Shown in pieces: positions 1-11,871 of a DNA stretch of 64,000 nucleotides (position 1 is the first letter of the stretch; each line of letters opens with the position of its first letter). The stretch is from Hyparrhenia diplandra (taxonomy: Eukaryota > Streptophyta > Magnoliopsida > Poales > Poaceae). The translations under genes and the position numbers were made by a program. Under the pieces are notes generated by a model that was given only the letters and a program-made list of their open reading frames with translations, was not told the DNA's origin and did no database searches. The stretch is taken from contig JADLZK010008780.1 of assembly GCA_015847255.1 (NCBI GenBank), forward strand, positions 1 through 64,000, in the 5' to 3' direction.

Positions 1-2262
1 TTTTCTCAAGCTGCAGGCCACTGATCTTTTTTCTTGTTTTATGGACCGAAGAGTAATAACTTTTCTCCCTCTTTTGAAACGGATCGATCAAAAACAAGGC
101 GCGTGCGAAAAAGCAGCTCACACCACCATACTACAACACGCAAACTGGATCACGCAGTGTGTCACAGTAGCGTATGGATCGCATCTAGGAACAGGAGCTA
201 CACGTGCAGTTGCAGTTGCAGGCAACGGAACCGTCTGGAACTCTCGCCACCCAGGCACAGGTACCCACCACCAGCCTCGAACAGTTGAGGCTGCAGGCTG
301 TATCGCATCACACACAAACCGGCGGCGACCGCCCATATCACACGGTGATGGGTACGTGACTCTTTGCAGTCGGCGGCGATCGATCGAGTGGCTGCGCATC
401 CACGGCAGAAGCATGCACAGCCCCAATCCCCCAACCCGACCCACCGAATCTCCCCTTCTCACGGGCACGGCACAGGGCTTGCTTGATTGACAGGATGGAT
501 GGATATCCATCATCACACACAGCATGATCACAGCAGCAGCAGGAGCTTGAACAAAGATGGCGGCTGGGATGGGCCCCACCGCCGCCAGGGAGTTGGGGTT
601 GGCGGCACGGATCGGCCAATCGTAGCGCGCGCGTCAACCTGCCCACCCACACCACCATCCCCGGCCGGCCGGCCCATCCCATGCTGGAGCTCGTCGATAC
701 GCGCACCGGCACGGGCACCGCCCTGCCGATTGATTGGGGCTCCCCGATCGGGCGTGGGTGTGCTGCCCATCCGGGCATCCTCCGATCCGTGACATCCTGA
801 GACTTCAACGCCACTGATTAATGAGCGCTCATAACTTCGAAAAGATGCTGAAATGGACATGCATGATCTCCTATGATCCCAAGTCAAAAGTAGCAGTAGG
901 AAGACGTACTACACTGCAACAAGAAACTGGCACATGCGCCGCTGCACATTGCATTTTGCCTTGCCCATGCAACCCGACTGTTTTCTTTCCCTTTACACGA
1001 TTTGTGCATAAAACCGCATATATAATGTCTACGACTTCAAATGAAATCATCATGTTTTTGAAAGTACACCTAAAACGATCCAAGCTTCATCATCTTATAA
1101 AAATACCTTAGCTCCAGAAGCATCGGAGACGAAGATCATCTCGCCAGCTAATAATGGCACGATCTCCAGCGGAGATGCTCGCAGAAGCGGCAACCAACCA
1201 GTAGCGCACTGGATCGACACTGAGCCTGCTGGATAGGGTACAGCAGCAGCAAGGGCACATGCCGGCCGGCGCCGCACCGGATCGCGGCCGCGCTGTCGCT
1301 GTCCGTTTCACGGGATATGACGACATCCCGTTCGTCATCACCCACGCGCCCAAAATGACCCGCTTGCCCCTCCCGTGCACGAACGTCCCCGTCCCCGTTG
1401 CCCTCGGCGGCAGGTCACGGGACGCGATCGTCGCCCGGGCAACGGCGGCCAGCGAACGGGTCGGGGCTGGGCGGCGAGACGCGACGCGACGCGGCGGGCG
1501 TCCGCGTCGTCGTCAACTTGCATGCGTGCTCGCTCGCTCGACCTCGCGTGCGCGTCAACGCGGGCAGATCGATCCCCGCCGGCCGTGCCGATGAGCGAGC
1601 GCGCGGCCTGCCGAGCACGGGCAGCGTGCATATGCGCGCGTGCCAAAGTTGCGGTGGATCGATCGGATTTGCATGCCGGCGGCCGGCAGGGGCCCTCGGC
1701 CTTGGCGCACCGAATCCGTTGGTGTTTCCGAGGGAGATTTCCCTCTGGAGAGACGAGTTTTGGACGGTTTGTCATCTTTCCCGCATCTATCACACGGACT
1801 GTTCTCTCTGTTCACGGTATCCGGAAGGATTTTCATCATCACAGCACACAGACTTGTTCAACAAACGTTTACGGTGCCGGCCGGGGGCTATAGTCTCCAC
1901 ACGCGATCGCGGGCGCGATTCTTGACGTGTATTTGTTCAAAACTAAAACAGTTTTAGACTGTTCTAGAAAATTCGCGAGGGCGGATAATTTCTTACTTCA
2001 CGACACGAGAAACGTCTACAAATACAAATAGTAGGTCAAGAGCGCGCGAGAGCTATCCCTGTCGTCGTCGTCGTCGACAGCTACGGCATTGAAATCTACG
2101 GGGTAGATATACGTCGGCGCAATTAAACACTAGTGACATTGAATACATGATCTGCGTGGACTCCACGATAAGTTCAAAATAGCTCGGTGAAGTTACTATA
2201 ACCCGGGTCATGCACCAAGGCCATTTGCGACATTTCGCGCGAGCCCTGCACGTCGTCGCAGG
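1..2262. other. Intergenic stretch, no recognisable gene
   Basis: No reading frame here resembles a known protein and none shows an ordered exon pattern. The part from about 1260 to 1720 is rich in CG and in short GCGC/CGCG runs, which opens long frames on both strands. Those frames have no recognisable motif. The Copia element inserts at the right end. Confidence 0.6.
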
Positions 2263-2621
2263 TGTTGGAATATGTTCCAAATTCATATTGGGCTGCCAAC
2301 TACTGAAGGCCCGTTTAAAGATGAAGACGGAGCGACATCAATTAGTACCATATTGCTAATTGATGTGGAGGCATAAGTTTTCCTCCCTATATATTTAGAC
2401 CAATCCTCCCTGGGAAACAACACAACACAATTATTCCTTCTCTCTTGTAAGCCGCCATACGGCTTTGTAACCCGACTCTTGATATAGTGAGAAGTGTTTG
2501 TCGGCCGGGCGCGCGTGGTTTTTTACTCTCCGCATTGGGAGGGTTTTCCACGTTAAATCTTGTGTCCCCGCAATTTAAATTTTGATTTACTTCATCGTTT
2601 ACTCTTGTCGCATTTATAACA
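2263..2621 (+). repeat. 5' LTR of the Copia element
   Basis: The LTR starts TGTTGGAATATG and ends ATAACA at 2621. It contains the AT-rich CTATATATTT TATA-like segment near 2388. It is closely similar to the 3' copy, with differences that are mostly one- to four-base indels. Confidence 0.93.
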
Positions 2622-5600
2622 ATTGGCATCGGAGCTTTGGTTGTCGATTAGTGTTCAATGGCGACGCCGATGAAGTTTGATCTACCGCTGTCGGATTACA
2701 AGACGCGGTTCTCGCTATGGCAAGTCAAGATGCGGGCAATTCTCGGGCGTAAGGAGGATTATGATGAGGCGTTGGAAGGTTTGGGGGAAGAAGCCGCCCC
2801 CGATTGACTTCCGAGGAGAAGCGGAGGGATCGTAAGGCTCGTCTCTAATTCAACTTCATCTCCATAATGATATCTTGCAAGAGGTGCCGCAGAAAAGACC
2901 GCCGCGTAACTTTGGTTGAAACTGAATCGACCAGATGTCAAAGGATCTTACCAAAGAAGATGCACATGAAGATGAAGTCGTTCACTCAAGATGAAGGAGA
3001 GTGATTCCGTGATGAGCCACATATCCGTGTTCAAGGAGATCGTTGCCGACCTAGTGTCGATGGAGGTTAAGTATGATGATGAGGACTTAGGTCTTTTGTC
3101 GTTATGTTCTTTGCCCTCTTCGTATGCAAATTTTCGTGACACCATATTGCCGAGCCGTGATGAACTAACCCTTTACGGAAGTTTATGAGGCACCCGCCTA
3201 GGGAGAAGATGAAAGGCATGGTGTCGATGGCACGCCGTCATCCAAGGGCGACGCTTTGCGTGTGAGAGGCGTAACCGAGCATAAATCCTCCCGGTGACAA
3301 CAACGATCGTCACAAAAGTCGCTCAAAGTCCGGACCACCTAAGAAATTTCGTAAGTATTGTAAGAAGAAAACTCATTTTATTGAGGATTGTCCAAGTTGA
3401 AGGCTAAGGACAAGAATAAAAATAAGCCGGATGGTAAGGTTGCCGTTGCTTCCTGGCCGCCGATGATTCTCGATTCGTGAGATTGTCCGTAGTTTTGCCG
3501 GCCGTTTCCTCGTCATGATGAATGGATACTTGATTCAAGATGTTCATTTCATATCCGCACTAACGAGATTGGTTTAGTTCATTTAAGCCCGTGCGGTAAT
3601 GGAGATGTTGTGCGTATGGGGACGACATAACCCATGTGAGATTGTGGGGATCGGATCGGTTCCGATCAAGGCTCATGATGGCATGACACGCGACTCTAAA
3701 AATGTCGTACATACCGGGGATGTCTAGAAATCTTATCTCGCCAAAGACGCTTGATGCGTAAGGTTGCAAATTACTCGGTTCCAATGGCGTTCTAAAGGTA
3801 TCAAAAGGTTCCCTTGTTTGTTTGAAAGGTGATATGAATTCCGCCAAGTTATATGTTCTTAGAGGAAGTACTTTACATGGTTCTCATTTTTCCGCCGCCG
3901 CTGTTTCTAATGATGAACCTAGTAAGACTAACCTTTGGCATAAGCGTTTGGGACATATGAGTCAAGCCGGTATGGCGTAATTGATAAAGAGAGACCTTCC
4001 GATGGTCGCACTTCGAGTAGCATGAAGTTTTGTGAGCATTGTATTTTCGAAGCATAAAAGGGTAAAATTCAACACCTCGTTCATACCACTAAAGGTACAC
4101 TTGATTATGTACATGCCGACTTATGGGGGTCCGCCTCGTAAGCCTTCTCTTGGTGGTGCTCGTTACATGCTTACTATTATTGATGACTACTCTAGAAGGG
4201 TTTGGCCTTATTTTCTAAAAAAATAAAGATGATACCTTTGTCGCTTTTAAAGATTGGAAAGTGATGATAGAAAGGCAAACCGATAAAAAAGTAAAATTGC
4301 TTCAGACCGATAATGGTGGAGAGTTTTGTTCGGGTTGCTTTTAATGATTATTGCGCATAAGAAGGCATTTTAAGACATCACACCATACCGCATACCCCCC
4401 GCCGAGAATGGTGTGGCCGAACGCATGAACGTAACCATCATATCAAGGGCTCGTTGCATGCCGGCCCAATGCAAGGATGAGCAAGCGCTTTTGGCCGGCC
4501 GCTAACACCGCATGTTACTTGATAAACAAAGTCGCCTTCTATTCCACTAAATAAGAAAACTCCTATTGAGGTATGGTCCGTACACTTGCCGATTATTCAC
4601 GGTTGAGAGTTTTTGGTCGCGACCGCTTATGCTCATGTTGATAATGGAAAATTAGAGCCTAGAGTCGTTAAATGTCTTTTTCTTGGTTATGGTTAGGGAG
4701 TTAAAGGCTATAAATTGTGGAATCCTGAAACAGAAAGACTTTTATGAGCGTGGAGTGTTGTTTTCAATGAATGCGTGATGTTTAATGACGCTTTGTCCTC
4801 GATCATGTTCCGTAAATTTCGAAAAAAGAGTTGCAAAGATATCGGTGTGCGTGTGGAGCATGATGATGCCGGAGACAGTGTCTTGTGTGAAGCCTGCTCA
4901 GAAACCGGTTGCCGATGATGATGCTCATGATGATGTTCAACAAACTCCGGTGTGCGGACCGAGGAGTCGCCTCGACCGCCTATTGCTCAACGCAGATCAA
5001 AGAGAAGTTGTGGTGCTCCACCCGCCTTATTGAAGAATGTAACTTATCTTATTATGCCTTGAGTTGTGGCCGAAGCGGTGGAGAATGTTCATGAGCCAAC
5101 CACTTACAAAGAAGCTATTGGTTGTGGTGATCGTGAGAAGTGGGTTTCAGCTATGCATGAAGAGATGCGGTCTACGGAGAAGAATTGCACTTGGGATGTT
5201 GTTCCATTGCCTAAGAAAAAGAAGACAAATCACGCAAGTGGATCTTCAAGAGAAAGGAGGGTTTATCTCCAAGTGAGCCTCCAAAGTATAAGGCAAGGTT
5301 AGTAGCAAAAGGCTACGATCAAATTCTCGGTGTTGATTATAATGATGTGTTCTCTCCGGTTGTCAAGCATAGCACCATTCGTACTTTCTTTAGTATTGTT
5401 GCTTCACATGATCTTGAGCTTGAGCAAAGTTAGATGTCAAAACCGCATTTTTGCATGGAGAGCTTGAGGAGGACATATACATGGACCAAACTGAAGGGTT
5501 CATAGTGCCCGGCAAGGAGAAGTTTGTTTGCAAGTCGAAGAGATCCTTGTATGGTTTGAAGCAAGCCCCTCGCCGCTGGAATAAAAGGTTTGATTCATTT

Positions 5601-6748
5601 ATGCGTCGCATGGTTTTAAGAGATCAAAATATGATAGCCGTGTTTACATCAAGCATGTTAATGGATCACCTATATATCTCTTGTTATATGTTGATGATAT
5701 GTTGATTTGTCGCCAAGAGTAATGTTGAAATCACTAAATTGAAGAAATTGTTGAGTAGTGAGTTTGATATGAAAGATCTTGGTGCCGCTAAGAAAATTCT
5801 AGGCATGGAAATTACTAGAGATAGAAAATCTGGGTTTGCTATTTCTTAGTCAAATAATTATATTAAGAAAGTTCTTCGCCGTTTCAACATGCATCATGCA
5901 AAGTCCTGTTAGTACTCCTATTGCACCCGACTTTAAATTGTCACCGCATCCTGTCCTAGTACAGATGCGTAAATTGAGTACATGTCAAGAGTTCCTTATG
6001 CTAGTGCTTTGTTGGGTCTTTGATGTATGCCATGGTTTGCTCTCGTCCGGATTTATCATATGCTATGAGTTTGGTTAGTAGATATATGTCTAATCTCGTA
6101 AAGAACATTGAGGGCGATTCGCTGGATTTTCGTGTACCTCGGAGGGACAAACAGATTCTTGGTTGGAGTTTGGAAGAACTCGGAAGGGACTTGTTGGATA
6201 TGTTGATTCTCGATTATGTGCCGATCCGACAGAGAAGATCACTTTATCGGTTATGTGTTCACCGTTGGCGCTTGTGCCGTGAGTTGGAGGGCTACTTTTC
6301 CGATTGTTGCTTTGTCTACCACCGGTGCGTAATACATGGGCATTGCCGAGGCGTGCAAAAGAATTGATTTGGTGAAAGGTTTGTACGCCGAGCTGTGGAG
6401 TTGATTCTTGCATTAATTTATATTGTGACGGTCGTGAGTGCCATTTATCTTACCAAAGATCGATGTTCCATGAGAGGACTAAGCACATTGATATTAAGTA
6501 TCATTTTGTTCGTGATGTGATCGAAGATGGTAAGTTAAAGGTATGCAAGATCAAGTACTCATGTTAATCCGGGCCGATATGATGACAAAGCACATTTCTC
6601 ATTTGCTAAGTTTGAGCCGTGCTCAAAGCTTAGTTGGTTTAATTGATTAGCCCAAGAGGCTATGTGGGCCGTAAATATTTTTCTTATTATGTTCGGGGAT
6701 GAAGGTGTTGATTTATGCTACAAGAGGAATTTGTCTCAAGGTGGAGTT

Positions 6749-7103
6749 TGTTGAATATGTTCCAAATTCATATTGGGCGCCAACCACCGGCGAAGGCCCG
6801 TTTAAAGATGAAGGCGGAGCGACATCAATTAGTACTATATTGCTAATTGATGTGGAGGCATAAGTTTTCCTCCCTATATATTTAGACCAATCCTCCCGGG
6901 AAACAACACAACACAATTATTATTCTCTCTTGTAAGCCGCCATACGGCTTTGTAACCCGACTCTTGATATAGTGAGAAGTGTTTGTCGGCCGGCGCCCGT
7001 GGTTTTTACTCCCGCATTGGGAGGGTTTTCCACGTTAAATCTTGTGTCCCCGCAATTTAAATTTTGATTTACTTCATCGTTTACTCTTGTCGCATTTATA
7101 ACA
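6749..7103 (+). repeat. 3' LTR of the Copia element
   Basis: The LTR starts TGTTGAATATG directly after the purine tract and ends ATAACA at 7103, next to the second copy of the GCAGG target duplication. It matches the 5' LTR along its whole length. Confidence 0.93.
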
Positions 7104-8067
7104 GCAGGCTCGCAGATCCCACTAGTAGTGCCGATCGACTGGTCTCCGGAGTGGGAGGGCAAAGCCAGCTAGACGGACGTGGACGGGAAGCGATGGTATG
7201 TCACATATTCACATGTTAATGATGAAGATAAGTGGTCGTTAATTACTCACAAGTAATGCTACTTTTCAACTACTTACGACTATTATTAACTACTTGCGAG
7301 TATATTAACTGCGGTTCTTTTGACTTGGCTGACATAAGTACTGGCCAAAAACGACGACGACGTCAAGCCGGCCACCATAAAGCTAACCCTTGTCCCTTGG
7401 CGCCCTCTTGACCCTTGAGGTTAACCGCGCGGTGAGGCTGACGCTGACGCGTCTGAATTGCCGCTTTCTTACGTCGTAATATCTTCTCCTTGCTCTCGAT
7501 CTTATCGTTTACAATACTCACGCAAATTACCTTGGTCTTCAGTTCAGTTAGCTTGTGTCAAAAGCTTAAGCTATAGGCTTTGTCGATCGTGCCGGGAAAA
7601 GGCAGCTATAACTAAACCGTTTGTCTATGCGTGAAGTTTAAATATTCGTATATACTATATATGCAAAGTGATCGATTGAGCTGATGATCAAGCATGTACA
7701 CGCGGCGATAAGCTGCAGGGATGGCATGATTAAATAGCGTAATCCGTACAGCGATTGTCCGCCCTTTGGCTGTCTAATGACCTAATCTCGTCTCATGTTA
7801 ACCCAGCAGCAGCAGCTCCTCCAAGATGATAGCTCGAGCGGGGCCCACGGCTCCATGACCCGGCATCGGCACGTGGGCCCACACTACCGAAAAATCCACG
7901 AGATCAACATTTCGCGTATTTTCTCTTGGCCCACGGCGGCCCACGTGTCCCTAAGCCCACGTCACGTTCGCCGCCCCTGCCCCACCTACTTGTACCATCT
8001 TCCCCAACAAGCGCGCCCACCCGCCCGCGACAAGACCAACACGAACGCGGGCGGCTGCTCCTTCCCC
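7104..8067. other. Upstream region of the CONSTANS-like gene
   Basis: No coding sequence is seen between the Copia element and the TATA box of the COL gene. The proximal 200 bp carries several ACGT-core elements (listed separately). The distal part is AT-rich with no recognisable repeat. Confidence 0.6.
7870..7947 (+). promoter_or_regulatory. G-box cluster upstream of the CONSTANS-like gene
   Basis: Two perfect CACGTG palindromes lie at 7870-7875 and 7942-7947, and a further CCCACGTCACG follows near 7957. All lie within about 200 bp of the TATA box. G-boxes are bound by bZIP (HY5-type) and bHLH (PIF-type) factors in light and clock signalling. That this promoter is light-regulated is an inference from the motif cluster. 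Confidence 0.5.
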
Positions 8068-8073
8068 TATAAA
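8068..8073 (+). promoter_or_regulatory. TATA box of the CONSTANS-like gene
   Basis: TATAAA lies in a CCCCTATAAAG context about 165 bp before the start codon. That predicts transcription from about 8100 and a 5' leader of about 140 nt. Confidence 0.7.
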
Positions 8074-8238
8074 GCAAGGAATAGTCGCAGCTTGCTCCAG
8101 CTTCGCAAGCTTCCCTGCTAATTAATCCTGCCATTAGCAGCAAGCGATTAGCAAGTGCCACTGCCATCCATCATCACGGCTGCCGGTTGAGAGCGATCGG
8201 CCGGTCGAGGAGCTAAGATCATCACGTACGTACGTTCG

Positions 8239-9506
8239 ATGGAGGCCCTGGTGGGGAGGTACTGGGGCGTCGGGGGACGGCGATGCGAGGCGTGCGGCGG
8301 CTCGCCGGCGGCGGTGCACTGCCGGACGTGCCCTGGCGGCGGCGCGTACCTGTGCGCGGTGTGCGACGCGGGGGCACCACGACGCGCGGGGGGGCACCAG
8401 CACCACAGGGTGTGGGTCTGCGAGGTGTGCGAGCGCGCGCCGGCCGCCGTCACGTGCCGCGCCGACGCGGCCGCGCTCTGCGCCGCGTGCGACGCCGACA
8501 TCCACGACGCCAATCCGCTGGCGCGCCGACACGAGCGCGTGCCTGTGCAGCCCATCGGCGCGCCCGCTCCGGCTGCGGATCAGGCGTTGCTGTTCGGCGT
8601 GGCCGCGGAAGAGAAGGACGAGGACGCGACGATGGCCAAGGTCGTGGTCGATGCCGCCGGTAAGCTGGACTTCCTGTTCGCGGACGTCATGGACCCGTTC
8701 CTCGGCCAAGACTTCGCTGGCAGTGGCAGGTTCGTCCCGCACGCCGACAGCGTTGTGCCTAACAACGGATCCTGCGGCGGCGGCTCTGTGGACCTTGACT
8801 TTGGTGGTGCCGTCGCCGTCGCTGCCAAGCCGTCCTACAGCTCCTACACCGCGGCGTCGCTCGGCCACAGCGTAAGTGTGCTCATCTTGTCAGTTGTCAC
8901 TATGCTCAGATCGTTTGCTATTCCTATATATTACAGTAACTAATCTTCGTTTCGACTTTGGCTTTGGTGGAGCAGGGCTCGTCATCGGAGGTCGGCCTTG
9001 TCCCAGACGTGATGTGCGGCGGCCGCGGCGGGAGCGTGACCGGCGGCGTCATCGAGCTCGACTTCGCGCAGTCGAAGGCCGCCTACCTGCCTTACGCAGC
9101 AACTCCTCCTACCCAGGTATCATCTTTGGACGTGGGTGCGGTGCCGGAGCGCAGTGACGGGTTCACGGCGGCGAGCAGGGTCGTCGTCGCGACGACGACG
9201 GCGGCCGCGGAGAGCAGGGAGGCGCGGCTGATGCGGTACCGCGAGAAGCGGAAGAACCGGCGGTTCGAGAAGACGATCCGCTACGCGTCACGGAAGGCCT
9301 ACGCGGAGTCGCGCCCGCGGATCAAGGGGCGCTTCGCGAAGCGCGCGGACGACGCCGACAACGACGCCGACGCCGACGCCGACTTCGCCGCCGCGGCTCC
9401 GCCGCCGCCGGCGCGGTCGTCGTCGCAGCAGCAGCATCAGCAGCCATCGTCCTACCCCTACGTGCTCGACTTCGCCGCCGGCTACGGCGTCGTGCCCACA
9501 TTCTGA
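8239..9506 (+). CDS. CONSTANS-like (COL) B-box/CCT transcription regulator
   Basis: Two exons, 8239-8871 and 8976-9506, are joined in phase 0 across a 104-bp GT-AG intron and encode 387 residues. The N-terminus has two adjacent zinc-binding B-boxes (about residues 16-60 and 61-103). A basic CCT domain (about 292-334, with RYREKRKNRRFEKTIRYASR) mediates nuclear import, NF-Y association and DNA contact in this family. The last residues GYGVVPTF match the VP motif that contacts COP1-type ligases. Two B-boxes, one intron before CCT and a VP end place it in group I COL proteins (CO/Hd1/CO3 type), which control photoperiodic flowering. B-box 2 has all expected ligands. B-box 1 is atypical: the D of the usual RADG is C31, and the conserved histidine of DARAH is P47. 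The exact orthologue cannot be named from the sequence. The start is the first ATG after the TATA box and directly precedes B-box 1. Confidence 0.93.
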
Positions 9507-10141
9507 TGACGCGTGCCGTGTGATCGATTATTGCTGCGCGTCGCGTGCCCATGTTTTTTTCAGCCGGCCGATGCATGGATTGGTGGGCCGATCGAATCCG
9601 GAGGGCGTGCGTGCCATGCTGCATGCGCGCGTACGTGTTTGCTAGAGCGGCGCGGCGGCGAGCTCTAGTTGGTGATGATTGCATTGCATGCCGTTTTGAG
9701 CTAGCCATGGTTAAAATTAGCAGGGGCTAGTGTGTACTGCTACTACGTGTTTGCTGGAGCGACCAGTTCTTCTAGTAGTACGTTGTACTTTGTGTAATTT
9801 TGGATCAGGAAGATGCTTAGCATCTCACGGTCTATTTCAATGATCGATCGGTGTAGTGTTATGCTATATTTGGAAAGGGTGCCTTAATCTATTGCAGGTT
9901 GCGTGCATGTGCTATTGTGCTAATATATATTCCTACTACTTTGGAGTATCGAAGCTCCGTACGGCAGATTGAGGCCCTAGCTGGCACGCAGTTCAACCTA
10001 TATAAATCGGCTTTGAATGTATGTATGAATGTTGTGACCGTATCGGCTTATGTATGTATGAATGTTGAGGCGTTTAGTTTGAAGAATTACTCTCGTATCC
10101 TTGTATATATACACGATAAGATATGTATGTACTCCGATGAT
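9507..10141. other. 3' flank of the COL gene
   Basis: This holds the 3' UTR and downstream DNA. No second gene is seen. Polyadenylation probably occurs somewhere in the AT-rich part after 9780, but no single signal stands out. Confidence 0.5.
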
Positions 10142-10390
10142 GGGTGTGTTCACTTCATAAAAAGTGAACCAAAAAGTGATATACAATATTGTACATCAAA
10201 TTAATCTTTTGACACATAAATGAAACATTAAATATAAGTAATAAAAAAACTAATTATACAGTTTGGTGAAAAGTGTAAGACTAATCTTTTTGAGTCTAGT
10301 TAGTCTATGATTGGATAATAATTACCAAATATAAACGAAAAGTGCTACATTGCGAACCCAAAAAAATATTTCAAAGAACTAAACACCCCC
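10142..10390. mobile_element. MITE, family A copy 1
   Basis: This AT-rich element of about 250 bp begins GGGTGTGTTCACTTC and ends in the complementary AACTAAACACCCCC, so it has imperfect terminal inverted repeats. It is non-coding. A related copy sits at 22486-22708 and shares the segments ACAATAATTACCAAAT-like, AAACGAAAA and the terminal CTAAACACCCCC. The superfamily is not settled because no clean target duplication is visible. Confidence 0.75.
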
Positions 10391-11571
10391 ATAGGTCTTT
10401 AGCCATCATCCTTGGTAGTCATGCCTGCTCCTAGAACGTCATGTATTATGGGACGTAGGGGAGTATGCTTGTGCTTCTGTGTACATGGGTCTCCGTATTG
10501 AATTATTGTCATCAAGTCCTCCGAGGCACACCTCCATTCAGATCGCGCAAGCCGGCTCTTAACCTTATGGTGGGTCCCGCTCAAGATAAGGTGTCCTGAT
10601 TCTCCAAGACAACAACGGTTCCTAAAGGCCGTTCCTAAGGGCATGTTTGGGACCGCGATCGCGTAGATTACGAGCGAGAAATGCGCAATAATCCCGTTGA
10701 ATGCCCTGCGACGAACGCATGTTCGGCGGACGCGCCTCACGCAAAACGCAAACAAAATGAACTACGAGCCTCAAAATCGCAGAAGCAGCTCCGAGACAAT
10801 GGCCGCGATGAGCGAACACGTGTTCGGAATCCTCGGTCCCAAAAAGGCCCTAAGGCATCCGAATTGTAAACCGATCCTCGACCTTATATACGATGGGTTC
10901 GCTTAAGGGCTCCTACTTACTTCGGAATGAGTCCATAGAATGATTTATAGTTAGAATGGTTCCTAGCTCGGAATCCAAAGCCAACCAAACATGCCGATGA
11001 TGCCCACCTCTGTTATTATAACACACTGTCTACCACAATGCATTTCAACTCTCATTTTTTCTCACTACGCCGATGACGAGATTTATCGTATTCTCTGCCA
11101 CACTGCGTATACCACAATGCTTTTTCATGTGTATGGGTGTTTCCCGCTCCGCTATGGGTGTTTCCCGCTTGAACTGGATCTACCTTGGCCAGGGTAAGAT
11201 GACAGAGCTGAGACGGCGCACCTGCCGGTGGTGGCCTTTCCCTTTGTGGCAGCTGTAGCCGCACTGACTACAGTCAGGTCTCAAGGTTTTGTTGCGTAAG
11301 GGCCTTGATCCTCAACGTATTCTAGTTATCTTAGCAAACAGATATGTAAATGTACAAAGTACAATGAAAAACAATGGTGGGAATAAATAAATTGTAGCAA
11401 TACACATTTCATTTCAGTGTTAACAACATTTGTTTTTCAATGGTTGGTGAAGTGCTCGTCAACATCAATGTGGTTACGATTATTTGATAACTTCGTTTCC
11501 ACCGGCTCGGTCTTTTGAACGTGCTTATAGGATGACACTGAACAGAACCTAGTAAATGTCTTTTAGTGTTT
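10391..11571. other. Intergenic stretch, no recognisable gene
   Basis: Only short unrelated open frames are present. A small direct repeat (GGGTGTTTCCCGCT) occurs near 11144-11172. Nothing resembles a known gene or RNA. Confidence 0.5.
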
Positions 11572-11851
11572 TTTTTTTAGATTACACATTACAACGCAGA
11601 CGGTCAACACGCACGCACACTCACCCCTATGAAATACGCGACGCAAACCCTACCCCTATGAGCACCTTGAAGGATGAGGCAAATCTTGAAGTTCGAAGTC
11701 ACCATCGGCGTTATCGACGGGGACGTCGCCTACCACTTAATGCACAAGCCGGAAAATTGAAATAAATTCGGGATAAAGTGTCACACCCAAAGATTTGAAC
11801 CGGGTGGGAGCCTCAACCAATGGCCTTTGCCATAAAGTGAAGCCCCTTGAC
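11572..11851 (-). mobile_element. tRNA-derived SINE, antisense
   Basis: Read on the minus strand, the element starts with a tRNA-like head containing an A-box-like TGGCAAAGGCCATTGGTTGAGG and a good pol III B-box GGTTCAAATC (plus-strand complement at 11792-11801). It ends in a short A-tail, seen as the T-run at 11569-11578. An 8-bp direct repeat TAGTGTTT flanks it (11564-11571 and 11852-11859). This is the layout of SINEs that LINE machinery mobilises. The body resembles a common grass SINE type. The copy is non-coding. Confidence 0.75.
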
Positions 11852-11871
11852 TAGTGTTTATTATTTGTTTA

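Larger units (their letters stand above)
2263..7103 (+). mobile_element. Decayed full-length Copia-type LTR retrotransposon
   Basis: The element is bounded by two direct LTRs of about 355-359 bp, both ending in ATAACA, and is flanked by a perfect 5-bp duplication GCAGG (2258-2262 and 7104-7108). A primer-binding site resembling the initiator-tRNA-Met complement follows the 5' LTR (about 2623), and a purine tract lies before the 3' LTR (about 6738-6748). Internal remnants occur in the order Gag, protease, integrase, reverse transcriptase, RNase H, which is diagnostic of Copia. Visible pieces: a Gag start at 2658, a C-x2-C-x4-H-x4-C zinc knuckle near 3355-3398, a WILDS protease motif near 3523, LWHKRLGHMS near 3933, an integrase core near 4096-4430, RT motifs LYGLKQAP near 5547 and YVDD near 5686. 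Frameshifts and stops interrupt every domain, so the copy cannot encode its own proteins. Confidence 0.95.

Noticed and set aside
1338..1925. Frames of 150-175 residues in the first 2 kb
   Set aside because: They are Arg-rich translations of CG-rich DNA on both strands with no motif, start context or exon structure that I can support.
8134..8868. Minus-strand frame of 244 residues
   Set aside because: Antisense shadow of COL exon 1. The plus strand has B-boxes and correct splice sites.
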